The notes under the pieces: model-generated | Told to the model about the DNA's origin: nothing | The model's input: the letters and a program-made list of their open reading frames with translations, nothing else | Database searches by the model: none | In this document: positions 1-12,545 of the stretch, piece after piece | Position numbering within the stretch: position 1 is the stretch's first letter | How the letters are laid out: the number at the start of each line of letters is the position of its first letter | Source: Hemibagrus wyckioides | Lineage: Eukaryota; Chordata; Actinopteri; Siluriformes; Bagridae | DNA: 64,000 bases | Direction of reading: 5' to 3' | NCBI RefSeq assembly: GCF_019097595.1 | Contig: NC_080723.1 | Coordinates: 16,973,011 to 17,037,010, forward strand | Translations under genes and position numbers: made by a program

Positions 1-755
1 TCCCTTGGCTTGTTAGAGCCAAATGAACTGGATGGAGGGAATGTCAGTAAGCATTTGACAGCCTCCTGTGAAGAGCGCTTAAAAAGGCAGGGCCCCATGC
101 CAAGAACCTTCCCCTGGAGAGAGATCACTCTGTGTTAGGCATGTTTACTCTCCTGCTTCAGCAACGTCAAGGGGAATTAGACCAGGTCTTAAGTTAAACA
201 TCTGAATAAAAGTGTGCATCTTAAGAGAACACCAGCTAGGCTGACCTTTATGGGAATTAACATCGAACAGCGCTTGCCACTGATGTGTTAATGACCACGA
301 TTGAGAAAAGCATGAACGTTACATTAGACTTTCATCAGATCGTCTGTGAAGTCTGTCCCAGCCTCCATGCTCATCAGCTGGGTAATTGGTTGTTAATTAA
401 CATAATTATAGTGTATATAATAGCTGAGAAATACCAACCAGGGGTATGTTTGCTGTTGAGTATCCACAGAATTTCTGTTCCTGAGAACTTTAGCCTAGTG
501 GGGTATGTGTTTGGCCCCAGTGGATCAGTTACTTGTAATTATTTGCATCCAGGTTTCTGTAACTGGTGACTGGTGTAATTCTTTCAGTACTTTCAGTGCA
601 TGTTTGCCTTTTTTTTTTTTTACACCAATTCCCACCAGTTCCCACCCACACACGCTTCCATTGAGAAAAGTGAAGCCAGCTCTTACATCTACTCACAGCA
701 GCTGAACATGCTAGAAGGAGAACATTAAAGGACCTGAAGCAACATCAATACCTTT

Positions 756-972
756 CTAGGTTTATTCAATTCAATTTATTTGTACCGAGCTTTTACCAAT
801 GGATGTTGTTGCAAAGCAGCTTTACAGAAATATATAAATTCAGGATATAAATTATACATTTTAAATGAAAAATTATCCCTGATGAGCAAGCCAGAGGGTT
901 AGACGGTGGGAAGGAAAAAACTCTCTGAGACGATATGAGGAAGAAACCTTCAGAAGAACCCGACTCAAATCT
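756..972 (+). repeat. Otophysan-type interspersed repeat
   Basis: The stretch begins with 'caattcaatttatttg', continues through 'caaagcagctttacagaaat' and 'ccctgatgagcaagcc', and ends near 'gatatgaggaagaaacctt'. I recognise this as a very common dispersed repeat of catfish and related fish. A second, shorter copy lies in the opposite orientation at about 23195-23275. Its transposon class is not clear to me. Confidence 0.6.
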
Positions 973-1924
973 TCATAATCTTTAGAATTTACAGAGGTAT
1001 TCAAACATCTTTCATCAACATGTTGCTCTTTTTTAAAAAAAAAAAAAAAAAAACATTACCCACAATGCCATTCAACTACATGCTGCTAGTGTTGCCAGTA
1101 GGATTTAGCTCTTCTTCATCTCTTACCAAATCTCTGCAACACTTCAACACGCTGCATTGTCTACCTGCACTGCACTGTGGAGCTCTGTCTCCGGCGTTTG
1201 TTTTCTTCGCTTTTTCTCGGATGGATTTCTCATTAATATCACACTGAACATTGCTGGAAAATGGAGAGTGAGAAAGAGAAAAGCTCTTGCTCTTTTTTTC
1301 GGAGCTCTGACTCTTATCATTTATATATGGGAACACTGAAAATTTTCTAGTAATGTTCCCCTGTGACATTGGAAGTGACAGCTTCTCATAGTGTAGGAAT
1401 AATGAAAAAACAGCACCAACCAACAAACTAGCATCAGATTCACTAAGCACATCACAAATGATTCAATACAAACATAAGTGATATCTACAATTGGCTAGCT
1501 TCAGAATGATAGACAAGGGGGATGGAGCAGGGGCAATTAGCCTGGATCTGGACTTTCAGGCATTCATGTTATTTTGTAGATAGGGTTCCTGGAATAACTG
1601 TCACTCATATTTATTCTGTCCTCTGCTGCTTTTGTTTTTGGTGTGTAACTGCCAGGCTGATTTAAAGAAATCAATATTCAATATTTTATAACGTGCAGTA
1701 TGTAGCCTAGGTTCTAAAGTAGTGTAAAAGTAATGTATTGTTCTATATAGAACAGTGGGTCAACTTATCTGAGTTGATCTATGTAGACCCCTATTTCTTA
1801 GAAGAAGAAAAAAGTCAAGACAATGGGCATGTAAGATTCTGTGTACAACAAATGGGTTTCCTTATAGAAATAGTCTCAAGTAAAAACTCCTTCAGGAAAC
1901 TACACTATTACACTTCACTAAGTT

Positions 1925-2085
1925 AAATGGAAACCCCTAAGGGTTCTTCAGTGTGCCTCTCTAGGGGATTCCACTAAGGTTCTTTATATAACATCATGAT
2001 AAATGGGTTTCCTTTCAGAGAGGATTCCAAATGAAACTCTTTTTTAGGGGAACTGCAAAAAAGATGAAATTTAGAACCCTGAATG
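1925..2085. repeat. GGTTCT-rich interspersed repeat (MITE-like)
   Basis: The DNA is built around 'aagggttcttcagtg', 'ctaaggttctttatata' and 'gaggattccaaatgaaactc'. Similar GGTTCT/AGAACC-rich stretches occur at about 18610-18810, 33205-33565, 44045-44110 with 44640-44720, and 49075-49200, so it is dispersed. No coding capacity is visible. A short non-autonomous DNA transposon is likely, but the family is unassigned. Confidence 0.4.
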
Positions 2086-2510
2086 AGGCTTTAGAACAGT
2101 CTCTCTAGAAAAAACACATCACGATTCTGTTTATAAAACCTAAGCAGGCTAAAAAGATGGTGAATGGGGTAGCACTAGAAAGCGTGTAATGATTTGCTAG
2201 CTAAATGTGTAAACAGATAAACACAGTCAACAAACTACCTAGCTGAAGTTAGAAAATTCAGATTTTATTTGTAAAATGCATGCATTTATACACAATACAA
2301 TATGTAGTGAAATCCTTTTTCACTCTCCTAGTCATAAAAAGTGGAATAATATAAAATAAAAATAGAATAAAATAGTTAACATAAAAACAGGTCTGGAATT
2401 AATGTCTGCAAAAATGTCTGCAATTAGTGCAATTATACATTTGCAAAAAATTTTAGCTAGTTATATAGCATGTAACTAAATTATTTTACCAGCTACACTC
2501 TATATTCAGC

Positions 2511-3000
2511 GGACACCTGACCATCACACCTCTAGGAGCTTCTTCCCCAAACTGTTTTCACAGAAGTATATAGGATGTGTTTGTATTCTATTGGACTTCA
2601 ATTTCTCTTCAATGGAACTAAGAGGCTCAAACCTGTTCCAGCATGACAATGCTCCTGTGCACAAAGCGAGCTCCATGAAGACATGATGTGTTAAGGATGA
2701 AGTTGAGGAATTTGAGTGTCCTGCACAGAGCCCTGACTCTGACTCAACCCGGTGAACACCACTGGGATGAACTGGAACACCGACTACACTTCAGACCTCC
2801 TCACCCAACATCAGTGTCTGATCTCACTAATGCTCTTGTAGCTGAATGAACACAAATCCCTACAGCCATACTCCAACATCTAGTGGAAAGTCTTCCCAGA
2901 AGATTGGAGCTTATTATATCAGAAAGGTGGAATAAATCTGGAATGATGTTCAACAAGCACGTGTGAAAATTTTGACCGTATAGCATATTTACCTTTTGTT
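2511..3000 (+). mobile_element. Decayed, internally deleted Tc1-like transposon
   Basis: The left end reads 'ggacacctgaccatcacac' and the right end 'attttgaccgtatagca', resembling degenerate terminal inverted repeats of fish Tc1-like elements. Between them is a relic of the transposase catalytic core. Around 2636-2685 the plus strand translates to FQHDNAPVHKASSMKT, matching the Tc1 motif around the second catalytic Asp. Around 2760-2785 it gives EHHWDELEHRL. The N-terminal DNA-binding half is missing and there are stops and frame breaks, so it cannot encode transposase. Confidence 0.75.
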
Positions 3001-3357
3001 AAAATGCTGTCAATCCTAAAATTCCAAGCCTATATTTAATTTGGTTTCATCTCAGGCAGTTAACTCACAGAATTTTTTTTATTTTCCCTACCAATTTGTT
3101 TACCAATGGGCCATCAGTGGCTAATGGGCGTTAAAGCTTGAAGGCATGCTTCATGTTCATTTTCTCTGGTACAACACTGGCTTTTACAACACTGTTAATA
3201 ATCGTCCTTGAACATTCTTTCAGGCCTAATATTTAATGCATGATGTATTTGTGTATGACTTCAGTCACAGTAAGTTCAGTAGGCTGGGGTTCATGCCTAT
3301 AGCATGGATAAGTTAAATTGACTGTGCTAGTACTTGGCTCATTGCATCAGGAAAGTG

Positions 3358-3442
3358 TTTTGCCTCTTTAAAGAGTGCTTGTTTTGTCTCTTTAAGAAGT
3401 GTTTGTTTTGTCTCTTTAAGGGCCTTACATTTTGTCTCTTTT
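3358..3442 (+). repeat. Short tandem repeat, about 25-bp unit, roughly 3.5 copies
   Basis: The unit 'ttttgtctctttaagaagtg' recurs with substitutions as TTTGCCTCTTTAAAGAGTG, TTTTGTCTCTTTAAGAAGTG, TTTTGTCTCTTTAAGGGCC and a partial TTTTGTCTCTTT. This is a small minisatellite in non-coding DNA. Confidence 0.7.
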
Positions 3443-3854
3443 AGCTTCTCTTCATGGAGCTTAGCATATCCTTCTCTTCATTTTGAGGCTCTTGTTTCTA
3501 TCTTTAGCGGACTATAGTTCAGTCTTACTAGCTATTGGTTGCCTTTGTTGCATTTTGTTTTGTCTGCTTATTTTTTCAGATTCCCCGAATGTGTTTGGTA
3601 TTTGTAGCATGTTGCAGAAAAGGGTACAGGCCGCCTGCTGCATGCCTTCTTTTATGTGTTTCACAGCTCCTCCAGGCAGGGATTCTGCCTTATGTGCATT
3701 GTGACCAATTGAAGCATTGTTATGAGTGCTAGCGTGTAATGCTTCTATTGCCAGAAGCAAAAGTCCAGGGAACAACATTTGCTTTTTGATAATTATTTTA
3801 TGCTATGTGATGGACTGGAGGTGCATCTAGGCCGTATTCTTGACTGAAGATGAA

Positions 3855-3893
3855 CAAGTGAGTGAATGAATGAATAAATGAATGAATGAATAA
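3855..3893 (+). repeat. (GAAT)n microsatellite
   Basis: An imperfect run of TGAA/GAAT units. The bases just before it ('gatggactggaggtgcatct') resemble the 3' part of a DANA-like SINE, so it may be the tail of a truncated SINE copy. Confidence 0.55.
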
Positions 3894-4087
3894 GCTGCTA
3901 CCTAGATTTTTTGCATTGCCTGTCTAATTATAGCAGGAGCTGAATCCTTCTAGGGCAGAATTCAGTTTCTTTGTGTGGGTAAATCTGTTCATTTATAGAA
4001 ATGTTTCACGATCACTTGGATGCATTGTTCACCCTGCTGTGTGGTTGGTGTGGTTCTGGAATATGTCGCTAAATATTCTGCTTCCAG

Positions 4088-4110
4088 TTTCTTTCTTTCT
4101 TTCTTTTTTT

Positions 4111-4181
<71 letters not shown>
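4088..4181 (+). repeat. (TTTC)n microsatellite
   Basis: About 94 bp of TTTC repeats with one T-rich interruption near 4105. The Phe/Ser-rich and Lys/Glu/Arg-rich open frames over it are artefacts of the repeat. Confidence 0.95.
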
Positions 4182-5879
4182 GTATTCCTGTATTTCACTT
4201 TAGAAGTGGTTTACTCATTATCATTATCATTATTTAATTATCGTAACTATAAAATAATAATAAGACATTAACATTTTGGAATCGTGCAACGACCAAGAAA
4301 AGTGTTAAACAAACCAATTTAAACCTTTTGGATGCAGAAAGGAATTTACACATGGACATTAACTTCTCTAATAAAATCTCTAATAAAATCTTTTTTCCCC
4401 AGTTCATATGCCTTTATCAAAATGTCTTTCAGACAATCAAAATATATCATCTGTATCGTAACATATGGCTGGTAGTGTACATTAACAATGCATTCAGTCA
4501 AACAGATATACTGCCACTTGTCAGCCATTCTAATTAAAGATTGCTTCCTAATTGCTGCTTCTGCAAGAATCTCCAAGATTAAAAAGATTCCACTGGGAAT
4601 GTGTTTTTACATTATATGAAAATGTTTCCATATCTCTTTCTTCTTGCTATAATGAGTCTATGTGACATTGGTTTCCATGGATGCGATGCAGCTACAGATC
4701 AAAAACTGAACATCCCCAATTGACATCCCATAAATGTCAGTGGTGCTCTATCAAATTTCAACAAAAAGCAATTAATAAAAACACTTCAGCATGACCAATC
4801 CTGATCTCAACAGGAAATCTACACTTAGATCTTAGCACTTTGATATATTTAATTTCTTTTTTAATGGTCTAATGAGGCTAGTTTGTTCATTTACCTACCT
4901 CCTAAAAAGTAATTGCTAATGCTCTCGATGTGACAATTATCTGTGTGTGATTGCCTAAATCAAGACCAGCTAATGTTTTGGCTGTGTTAATGTTCATGGT
5001 CAGTGATATATCTTTGCTTTCAGAAGCCCCAGAGTGACAGTTTTTCCCACTAAATACTCTTGCCCATTGGAAAAAAACTTGATTAATGGATTCTTCTAAC
5101 AATTGCAATCACTTCATTGTGTGTCTGTGTGTATGTGAGTGTCTGTGGGTATGTGGACATTCAGATGTGAAAGTCCTTCTACTCCTGCAGGAAATATACT
5201 CACTGGATAATTTTCCTTTCAATTTTGTTTAAAAATGTTAATGTTTTTTTCCCCCAGGCAAAACTTGAAACTATTAGCAGAGGGATTAAATACAAGAAAT
5301 CTTATGTGGAATAAAAATGACTACATGTTATAGTCATGTCTCTTTTAGAATTTTAGGTCCCAGAGAAATCGTTATGCTTTCTCTGAAGCTCTATCGCCTT
5401 CCTCGCTGGTAAACTGGTAAACTCAACCCTGTCCACATCACAGTGGGGAGCAAGTGGCAGGACACCATAATAATTAGCTAGCTACATTAGTGACCTTGGC
5501 TCAAGCAGAGTTGCAGCTGATTAAAGTGGAATTTGTTTCACTTCGGAAAGCCCTTCTGTATGGCTGTAAGAAAAGTATGTTTTATTATCTACGATGCATC
5601 GGAATCCGTCACTGTCAGTGACGGGAAAGACAGGAAATGATAGTGGCTGGTCGTCAAGAGCAATATCCTGCTGTTATTTTCACTGGCCAAGGGTTATCTG
5701 TAACTTTTTCTCATTTAGCTGGCTTTTGTTTTTGCTGTTTGGTTGAGTTTTATGTTTTAGATGGTTAGTTAGACTAGGAAGATGCTATAGTGGTAGAAGA
5801 TGAAGCAGCTTTTGTTTGTCACATATACATTACAAGAAAAATAAAATTATTTTCTTTTGCTTATCACTTGAGGTTAGAG

Positions 5880-6003
5880 CACAGTGTCAGGCATGAAACA
5901 GTGCCCCTGAATCAGAGAGGGTTAATGGCCTTGTTCAAAGGCCCAACATTGGCAGTACCTGAACCCCTGACCTTCTGATCTGCCTTAACCTTAGATCCAC
6001 TTG
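5880..6003 (-). repeat. SINE-like repeat, partial, reverse orientation
   Basis: The stretch 'gagggttaatggccttgttc' followed by 'aaaggcccaacattggcag' and 'cctgaacccctgacc' is the reverse complement of the body of a common fish repeat. That body reads 'gccactgttgggcccttgagcaaggcccttaaccc' in full copies. Related copies lie at 12325-12545 and 21395-21580 (plus) and 17345-17520 (minus). Confidence 0.6.
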
Positions 6004-7419
6004 CCAAGTACCTCCTCTGCTGTATAAACACTAAAATAGGGATACATCGATAGCAATGTTGATATTAGTATCAGTATATGATATAATATAATGTATATAT
6101 ATTGGTCTGACATCAGTAATGGAGCATTTCTTATGACGACAAGCATGAGTAAATGAACACAGTGTTGGAAAGATATCCAATATGACACACTATTAATACT
6201 TTAGAGCTGTGTAAAATTAGACAGACGCACTGGAACTGGAAACACAAATGAGCAGTTTTAAAGTTTTATCTCAAACTCTGCATCTACTGTAGCAGCAGAG
6301 GAACGCTACCAGCACCATATGTTTCCAAAACATTTATAGATGTTTTTGTTGATTCAGATGAATAGGCTCCAGCTGCTGGATGCTACCTTCTTATGCAGGA
6401 GTGCAGAGGCATAGCAGTCCCGTGCCATGCGACGCTTACACTTCAGCAGAGATTTGCTTGGGTCAAAGAGCAACATATGCTGTGCGATTGCAACCACATT
6501 CCCTAGCCCTTAGAGTTGTTCCTGTGAAAAATGGAGATGCAAGGTTGTTTTTTTTAATGTAAACTTTTCCAAGAATTACCATAAAGTGGTGACTATATAG
6601 ACGATTCTCAGTTCTAGTAAGAATTGTAACTAAATATGAATTTTGGACAGAGATTGAGACTTGCGCATATAGTCAAACTTACAGTATCAAGAGGTATAGA
6701 TACATACACAGTTTGGACAGCAGTTGGGTAAAACAAACTAGTCACAGCTGATGCTGATAATAAAGGTGTGTGATCTAACTGGAGCTAGGTACAAGGAGGG
6801 CTCCATGACAAGGATAAGTCCATCGGTTCTCCCAGGATTTCTGGCCAACACAGCAATGTTTCTGAAAAAGTGACAAACTGTTTCCATTAGGGGCCTGTCT
6901 CTCCTGGAGCGTCCAATCCTTAAATAAAGGCCAGGGGTTGGAGGTGACATGAGAGCTGGCGCGGAAGAGTACAGACAGGGGGTTATATTTTATTTGGCTG
7001 CTACTGGCTCACAAGCAAGACAGGATGATAATGCCTGCCTTTCTGCCTCATACACCAGCCATTTATCCACCAATGGATTTTTCCATTAAGCAAGAGAAGA
7101 GGAACAAAAATTCCCATTAAGAATATAGAGCAATGGCAGCTCATTTACCAATGACATTTGTGCAAAGCTATAAGCACCCAGAAAACCTCATTACAGCACA
7201 GGCTGCAAGATATGTTTAAATAGGCTTTGAGGAGCTTTAAAATGTGAGCTTTGGTGAATTTTACTAGCTACTCTAGTTAAAGTTTATGAGCATATTTCAT
7301 ACTTCATAAGTAAACTCTGTGTTATTTGCTATTAAGTGGCACTCTAGATCTTTCCCAAATGCCAAGAATTACATAAAAATGTCAATTATTCAGTAAATAA
7401 ATATATGACCATCAGCTAT

Positions 7420-8040
7420 TTCTATCTATCCATCATCCATGCATTTGGTTGTCCATCCATCCATCCATCCATCCATCCATCTATCCATCCAGCTATGTAT
7501 TTGTCTGCCCATCTATTCAACTACCCATTCATCCGTCAAGTCACCCATTGATTTTTGCTATCGTTCATCTATCCACCATCACCCATTTGTCAATTAGTCC
7601 ATTCATTTAGCCATACATCAATTTCTATGCTCACACATTCATCAAACCATCCACCAAATTATTCATCCATACATCTAGCCATTCATCCATTTGTTAATCC
7701 ATTCAGAATCTCTTCATTTGTGCATCCAGTTGTCTGGTAGAACCAATCACCCACCCAGCCATTTACACATCAATCCATCCATCCATCCATCCAGCATTAT
7801 TCCATTTGTTCATCCATTTCTCTGGCAAACGTAACTACCCAAACCCATCCATCCATCCATCCATCCATCTATCCATCTAACATCTCTCCACTTGTTCACC
7901 CATTTCTCTGGTAAACCCAAGCACCCAAACCCACCCGTTCATCCATCCATCTGTTGATCTATCAAGCATCTCTCCATTTGTTTATCCATTTCTCAGGTAC
8001 ACCCACCCTAACAACCTACCATCCACCCATCCATCCAGCC
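7420..8040 (+). repeat. ATCC-rich array with an embedded 86-88 bp minisatellite
   Basis: Short ATCC runs (for example near 7450-7490, 7772-7792 and 7845-7875) are interspersed with a longer unit starting at 7705, 7793, 7879 and 7965. Each unit carries variants of 'agcatctctccatttgttca', then 'catttctctggtaaaccc' and 'caagcacccaaaccc', then an ATCC run. Start-to-start spacing is 88, 86 and 86 bp. Open frames across it are repeat artefacts. Confidence 0.85.
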
Positions 8041-8373
8041 TACACTTTTCAATGTTGCCACTCAGTAAATATTTATATGAATGTGGAATAATAATGTATG
8101 CAACAAGCTCCATCAGCCAAGTTCTAGACTGATACAACTGAAAGGCATAATGATCTTTTTCTCTCAATGGTCTTGATGTCTGGTTTTATATAGAAGACTG
8201 TCATGAGCTAAAAGGCTGCCTGGAATCCACCTGCAAAACAGAGTGGTACTTTCACATAGCTATTATCTTAGCAAGGCGCACTACCACTGGCTTCTGTGTC
8301 ATGTGAAACATGTCACAAGTATGACATGTATGCTTTCATGAAAAACGGGAGAAAAAGAGCACAGACATTGCAT

Positions 8374-8432
8374 TCTCTCTCTCTCTCTCTCTCTCTCTCC
8401 CTCTCTCTCACGCACACACATACACACACATA
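8374..8432 (+). repeat. (CT)n-(CA)n compound microsatellite
   Basis: About 35 bp of CT repeats is followed directly by imperfect CA repeats. Confidence 0.95.
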
Positions 8433-9217
8433 TGTAGAGGCTGTCCTAACAGTGACCTTCATCAGTCAATTCAAGGCAGATCACAGAAAGAGCTGGGTGA
8501 GGGGGCGAAGAAGTAATGAGAGCATATTCAAAAGAACTCTCTACCTCCAGGTACTACTTATTTATCCATCATCGTTTTTGGTGCAAAACAAACCCCAGAC
8601 ATTGCTCGACATGGTTCTGCTATACAATTTGTCAGACATCTGAATGAGTGTTTTCAGATGTGTTACAGCAACCTTGACAAAACACAGTCCAAATGTTTTA
8701 GTCCATTTATGTCATAATAAAACCTTTTAGACGATGATTACAGCTTTAGTAATAATGAGACCAGGCATTCTTAATTGTGTTCAACTAGACGGACTGACCA
8801 GTGAGTGCAGCCTGAAAGTTGGCAGTCTGGTCTTTCAGGCTTTCCAAACAGAACAGCTTGCCATGTGCATGTGGAATAGTTTATGACAGGAAGTGCAGGT
8901 AATGTCCTTCACAAAACTCCTCATCGTGTGTTTACAGAAATGGGATGAGAAAAGGGATTTATACATACTTTGCAAACAAATTAAAGCAGAAGCATAAAAG
9001 AATTAAGATAAAGGAATGTGAATCATGGAAATTATTCTTTGTTACGTCGGCTTTACTTGTATTTGGACAGAATTATACTGTCAGAGAACAAATGATCCTT
9101 TTAATACCACTATTAAAGTTCTTTCTCTAAATGGTTCATTAGATGGAATAATTTGAACAGACCACCTGTCCCAAGTTTTCAGGTGGCTGCTGCTGCATTT
9201 CTATCGCAAGCCACTCC

Positions 9218-9219
<2 letters not shown>

Positions 9220-9276
<57 letters not shown>

Positions 9277-9315
9277 TTGTATGCATGTATGTATACACAC
9301 ACACACACACACACA
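9220..9315 (+). repeat. (TG)n-(GTAT)n-(CA)n compound repeat with dyad symmetry
   Basis: A TG run of about 41 bp, then GTAT-type units over about 34 bp, then a CA run of about 22 bp. The TG and CA arms are mutually complementary, so the strand could fold into a hairpin with the GTAT block in or near the loop. Confidence 0.95.
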
Positions 9316-9928
9316 ATTATTAATGAACTAGGGGACCTTGTCCTGTGACCTTAGGTGATCAATTTTAGGTTGTAAACAACATAACAAACAGCTTGTGAAT
9401 ATTTCATTGGACTGAGCCAATTACTAAGTATTTTTAATCAAGAAATGATTACAAAAAAAATAGTTCAGCAACTCTAGTTTTTAGAGTACAACATTATCTA
9501 GTTTGACCTCTACAGCAGATACTCTTTTGGGGCTTAACAAACAATTACTTGCATATCTGTACATTATGTAGCTGTCAGGTGACTAGCTACAGGGTTAGAG
9601 CTATTAAGCTTGAAAGGGGAGAATTCTCACAGACTTTCATCGATTTTTTCAGTTTATTTACCCTCTCTGGTCTGATTAGTGAACTGATGACATGGCTTGC
9701 TTAATAATCAAAAGCAGTGATGGAAAAAGACTGTTTAAAGACAAACAGACAAAGAAGTTCAAAACATATGTCTCATTTCATCATCTATGGCAATAGTTTA
9801 AACATGAAGTGCCATTCTGAAACAAACAAAATATAAACAATTATTTATAGCTGAAAATGAAGGACAAATGGTTTGACATTAAAATGTAGCTTGTTAGCTT
9901 TGTTAGCTTGTTGCTCATCCAGTAGCCT

Positions 9929-9970
<42 letters not shown>
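9929..9970 (+). repeat. (AAT)n microsatellite
   Basis: About 14 AAT units without interruption. Confidence 0.95.
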
Positions 9971-9972
<2 letters not shown>

Positions 9973-10947
9973 GTTCTCCAGAGGCCTCTATGAATCTTTA
10001 CTTTATAACTAAAAACAAGTATTTATGAATCAATGATTAGGAACTTAATCAGCAACCCAAGTCCAGTTATTCATGCTATCACCCTTGGTCTATATAGTGT
10101 GAATTTTTCTTAAATTCATTCATCATCCCACAATCCCTTAATTATTGATTGGGTCAGTATGATTGAAGCACCGTTCATCCACACCTGGTCATCCAGATGT
10201 GTGCTGTTAATTCATCTCCAGCTGCTGACGTGTGTGTGTGAAGAGGATGTCCGGATACAATCCAGACTGACAAAAAATTGATTCCAGTGCAAGTTTGTCT
10301 ACCTTGAAGGCAGGACGGCATGACCCACTCAAATTCCAATCCCACATGCATTGCTAGGACTTTATAAACTAACAATATGGGATTGTGGGATGTTGGATGG
10401 TAATTTAGGGCATAATCATTGCCTCATCTTACACAGCTCCATCGGCCACAAGCCCTGAAAGAACTCTTTGAATCCATCATCAGCTTGACTTAAATGCATC
10501 AGCTTGACATGCGATTCAAGCCAGATGAGGGTTTTAATAATGGAAGATTTCAAGATCCGATTTGAAGTAAAAGGTCATATAAGTCCTGTACGCTATTAAT
10601 AGTGCAAGACCAATACACTATTGTTCAGCATATTGATTAACAAAGTCTTGGCTTTACATCACTGGGTAGGAAGTTTCTGAATGTGGAAGTCTGTTTTTCT
10701 TTTCTTTCTCTAGTTTCCTTGCCTCATATGATTTTTTTAAGCAACCTGAGATTCCAAACACGAACATTTTTATTTTCACATTTTCAACCCCTCTCACCCA
10801 TCCTTTCTCTCATATATTGTTGTGAGAGAATTATAACTTGTTCTTTTTTACCATTATTTTCTTAGGTGTCTGGTGATCTTATCATTACATTTTGAATCAG
10901 GAATGCTCTAGGCAGTGATAATGTAATAACTTATCATCTCTCTCGCT

Positions 10948-10971
10948 CACACACACACACACACACACACA
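10948..10971 (+). repeat. (CA)n microsatellite
   Basis: Twelve CA units following a short CT-rich stretch. Confidence 0.9.
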
Positions 10972-11284
10972 TCAGGCTTGTTTGCTTACAGCCACAAATA
11001 ACCCACTACCTCCTACCTGGAATAGTCCTCATTTAATAAATCATGTACATGGTAGACATTTTCAGAAACAGCTATAGCTTTTTGAAGCCTTAAACCATCT
11101 TTATGTCATCGTTTCTCTCAATAATATATTAAAATAGAGTAGAAATTAGACTCAGATTCAGAAAGCTTATGAAGGGGGGAAGGGGGTTACAGCTTCCTTT
11201 GTCCAATACTTTGAGTTTTTTTTTTAAGTCATATTTTTAATTTATATTAATTCATTCTGGTTTATAGGACACTTGTAGATCTTT

Positions 11285-12145
11285 ACTGTATGTCTGCAGA
11301 TGGAAACAGGGGCTCGTAGACCTCAGGATGGAAGACTTCAGGATGGGAGCTTGTAGACATGGTAGACCTCAGGAGTTGGTAGACCTCTCAGGATGCAAGG
11401 AGGAGATTGCAGGCCTTGTGTGTCTAAGGATGGAAAGAGTTTGTAGACAAGGTTGTAGACATCACAATGGAACCAGGAGCTTGTAGATATTGTGCACCAA
11501 ATGGTGGGATCAAGAGCTTGTAGATGTTGTTGATATCAGGAAGGAAGCACGAACTTGTACACCTTATATGCCTGACAGTGGAAGCAGGAGCTTGTAGACA
11601 ATGTAGACCACAGAATAGAAACAAGAAGCAAGTGGGAAATGAGAGCTTGCAGATGTTTTAGACAGTAGGATTGAAAGAGGAGCTTTGTAGACCTTAGGAT
11701 AGAAGCAGACATTTTTGTAAACCCCAGGATGGAAGCAAGAGTTTATAGACCTCTCAGGATGCAAGGAGGAGTTTGTAGACCTTGTAGGCATTGCAATGTA
11801 ACCAGGAGCTTGTGGTCATTGTAGACCAAATAATGGGAGCAGGAGCTTGCAGATGTTGTGACCCTAACCCTAGATCTAAGGAGCCTGTAAAGCCAAGGAT
11901 AGGAGCATTAACTTGTAGAACCCAGAATGGTTGAAGGAGCTTCTAAACCTCAGCATGGGAGCAGGGGTTTTGGAAGGAAGCAGATGCCTGTATTCCTTTG
12001 AAAAGGAGCTGGAGCTTGTAAACCTCAGGATATGAGAAAAACCTGTAGACTTCAGAATGGGAGCAGTAGTGTGGAGAAATTGTAAACATCAAAAAGCAGG
12101 AGCTTGTAAAGCACAGGACAGGAGCAGGATAATGGAGGTAATACT
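11285..12145 (+). repeat. Degenerate minisatellite, GGAGCTTGTAGAC core
   Basis: Roughly 860 bp in which variants of 'aggatggaagcaggagcttg' plus 'tagacctt' recur many times with irregular spacing, for example near 11310, 11340, 11425, 11470, 11510, 11575, 11690, 11800, 11930 and 12040. Copies are diverged by substitutions and indels, so the array is old. Minus-strand open frames across it are low-complexity translations of the repeat, not genes. Confidence 0.85.
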
Positions 12146-12324
12146 TCAGCAATAAGATTACAGTAGCTAATATAATCTACTGTGTTAGCAAAATACCTCA
12201 GAATTATTCAAATATAAACAATAAATCATTAATAACAGGTATACTGATAACTTATTAAAGTCTGGTCTCTAGATAAAAATATTGGAGCTTAATTTTTTAG
12301 CTTGAATCCTAGATTTTTCCGTTT

Positions 12325-12545
12325 AGTATCTGTTCATTTAGTAGGTTGGGGTTCAAGCCCCAGCACCACCATGTTGCCACTATTGAGCCCCTGAGCAAGG
12401 TTCTTAACCCTCTCTGCTCCAGAGGTGGTGTATTATGGCTGACTGTGTGCCCTGACCCCCAACTTCCAAAGCTGGGATATGTAAAGAAAAGAATTTCACT
12501 GTGCTGTAATGTACATGTGACAAAACTTCTTCATTTCACTCTTTG
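12325..12545 (+). repeat. SINE-like fish repeat
   Basis: Contains 'ttggggttcaagccccagca', 'gccactattgagcccctgag', 'caaggttcttaaccctctct' and ends 'aagaatttcactgtgctgta' and 'atgtacatgtgac'. This is a widespread teleost short repeat with a tRNA-like head. It is non-coding. Confidence 0.65.

Noticed and set aside
3483..3704. Signal-peptide-like start (MRLLFLSLADYSSVLLAIG) as the missing gfra4 first exon
   Set aside because: The codon at 3483 is TTG, not ATG, and I see no suitable GT donor in phase.
3989..4271. Open frames on both strands with Phe/Ser and Lys/Glu/Arg repeats
   Set aside because: Translations of the (TTTC)n microsatellite.
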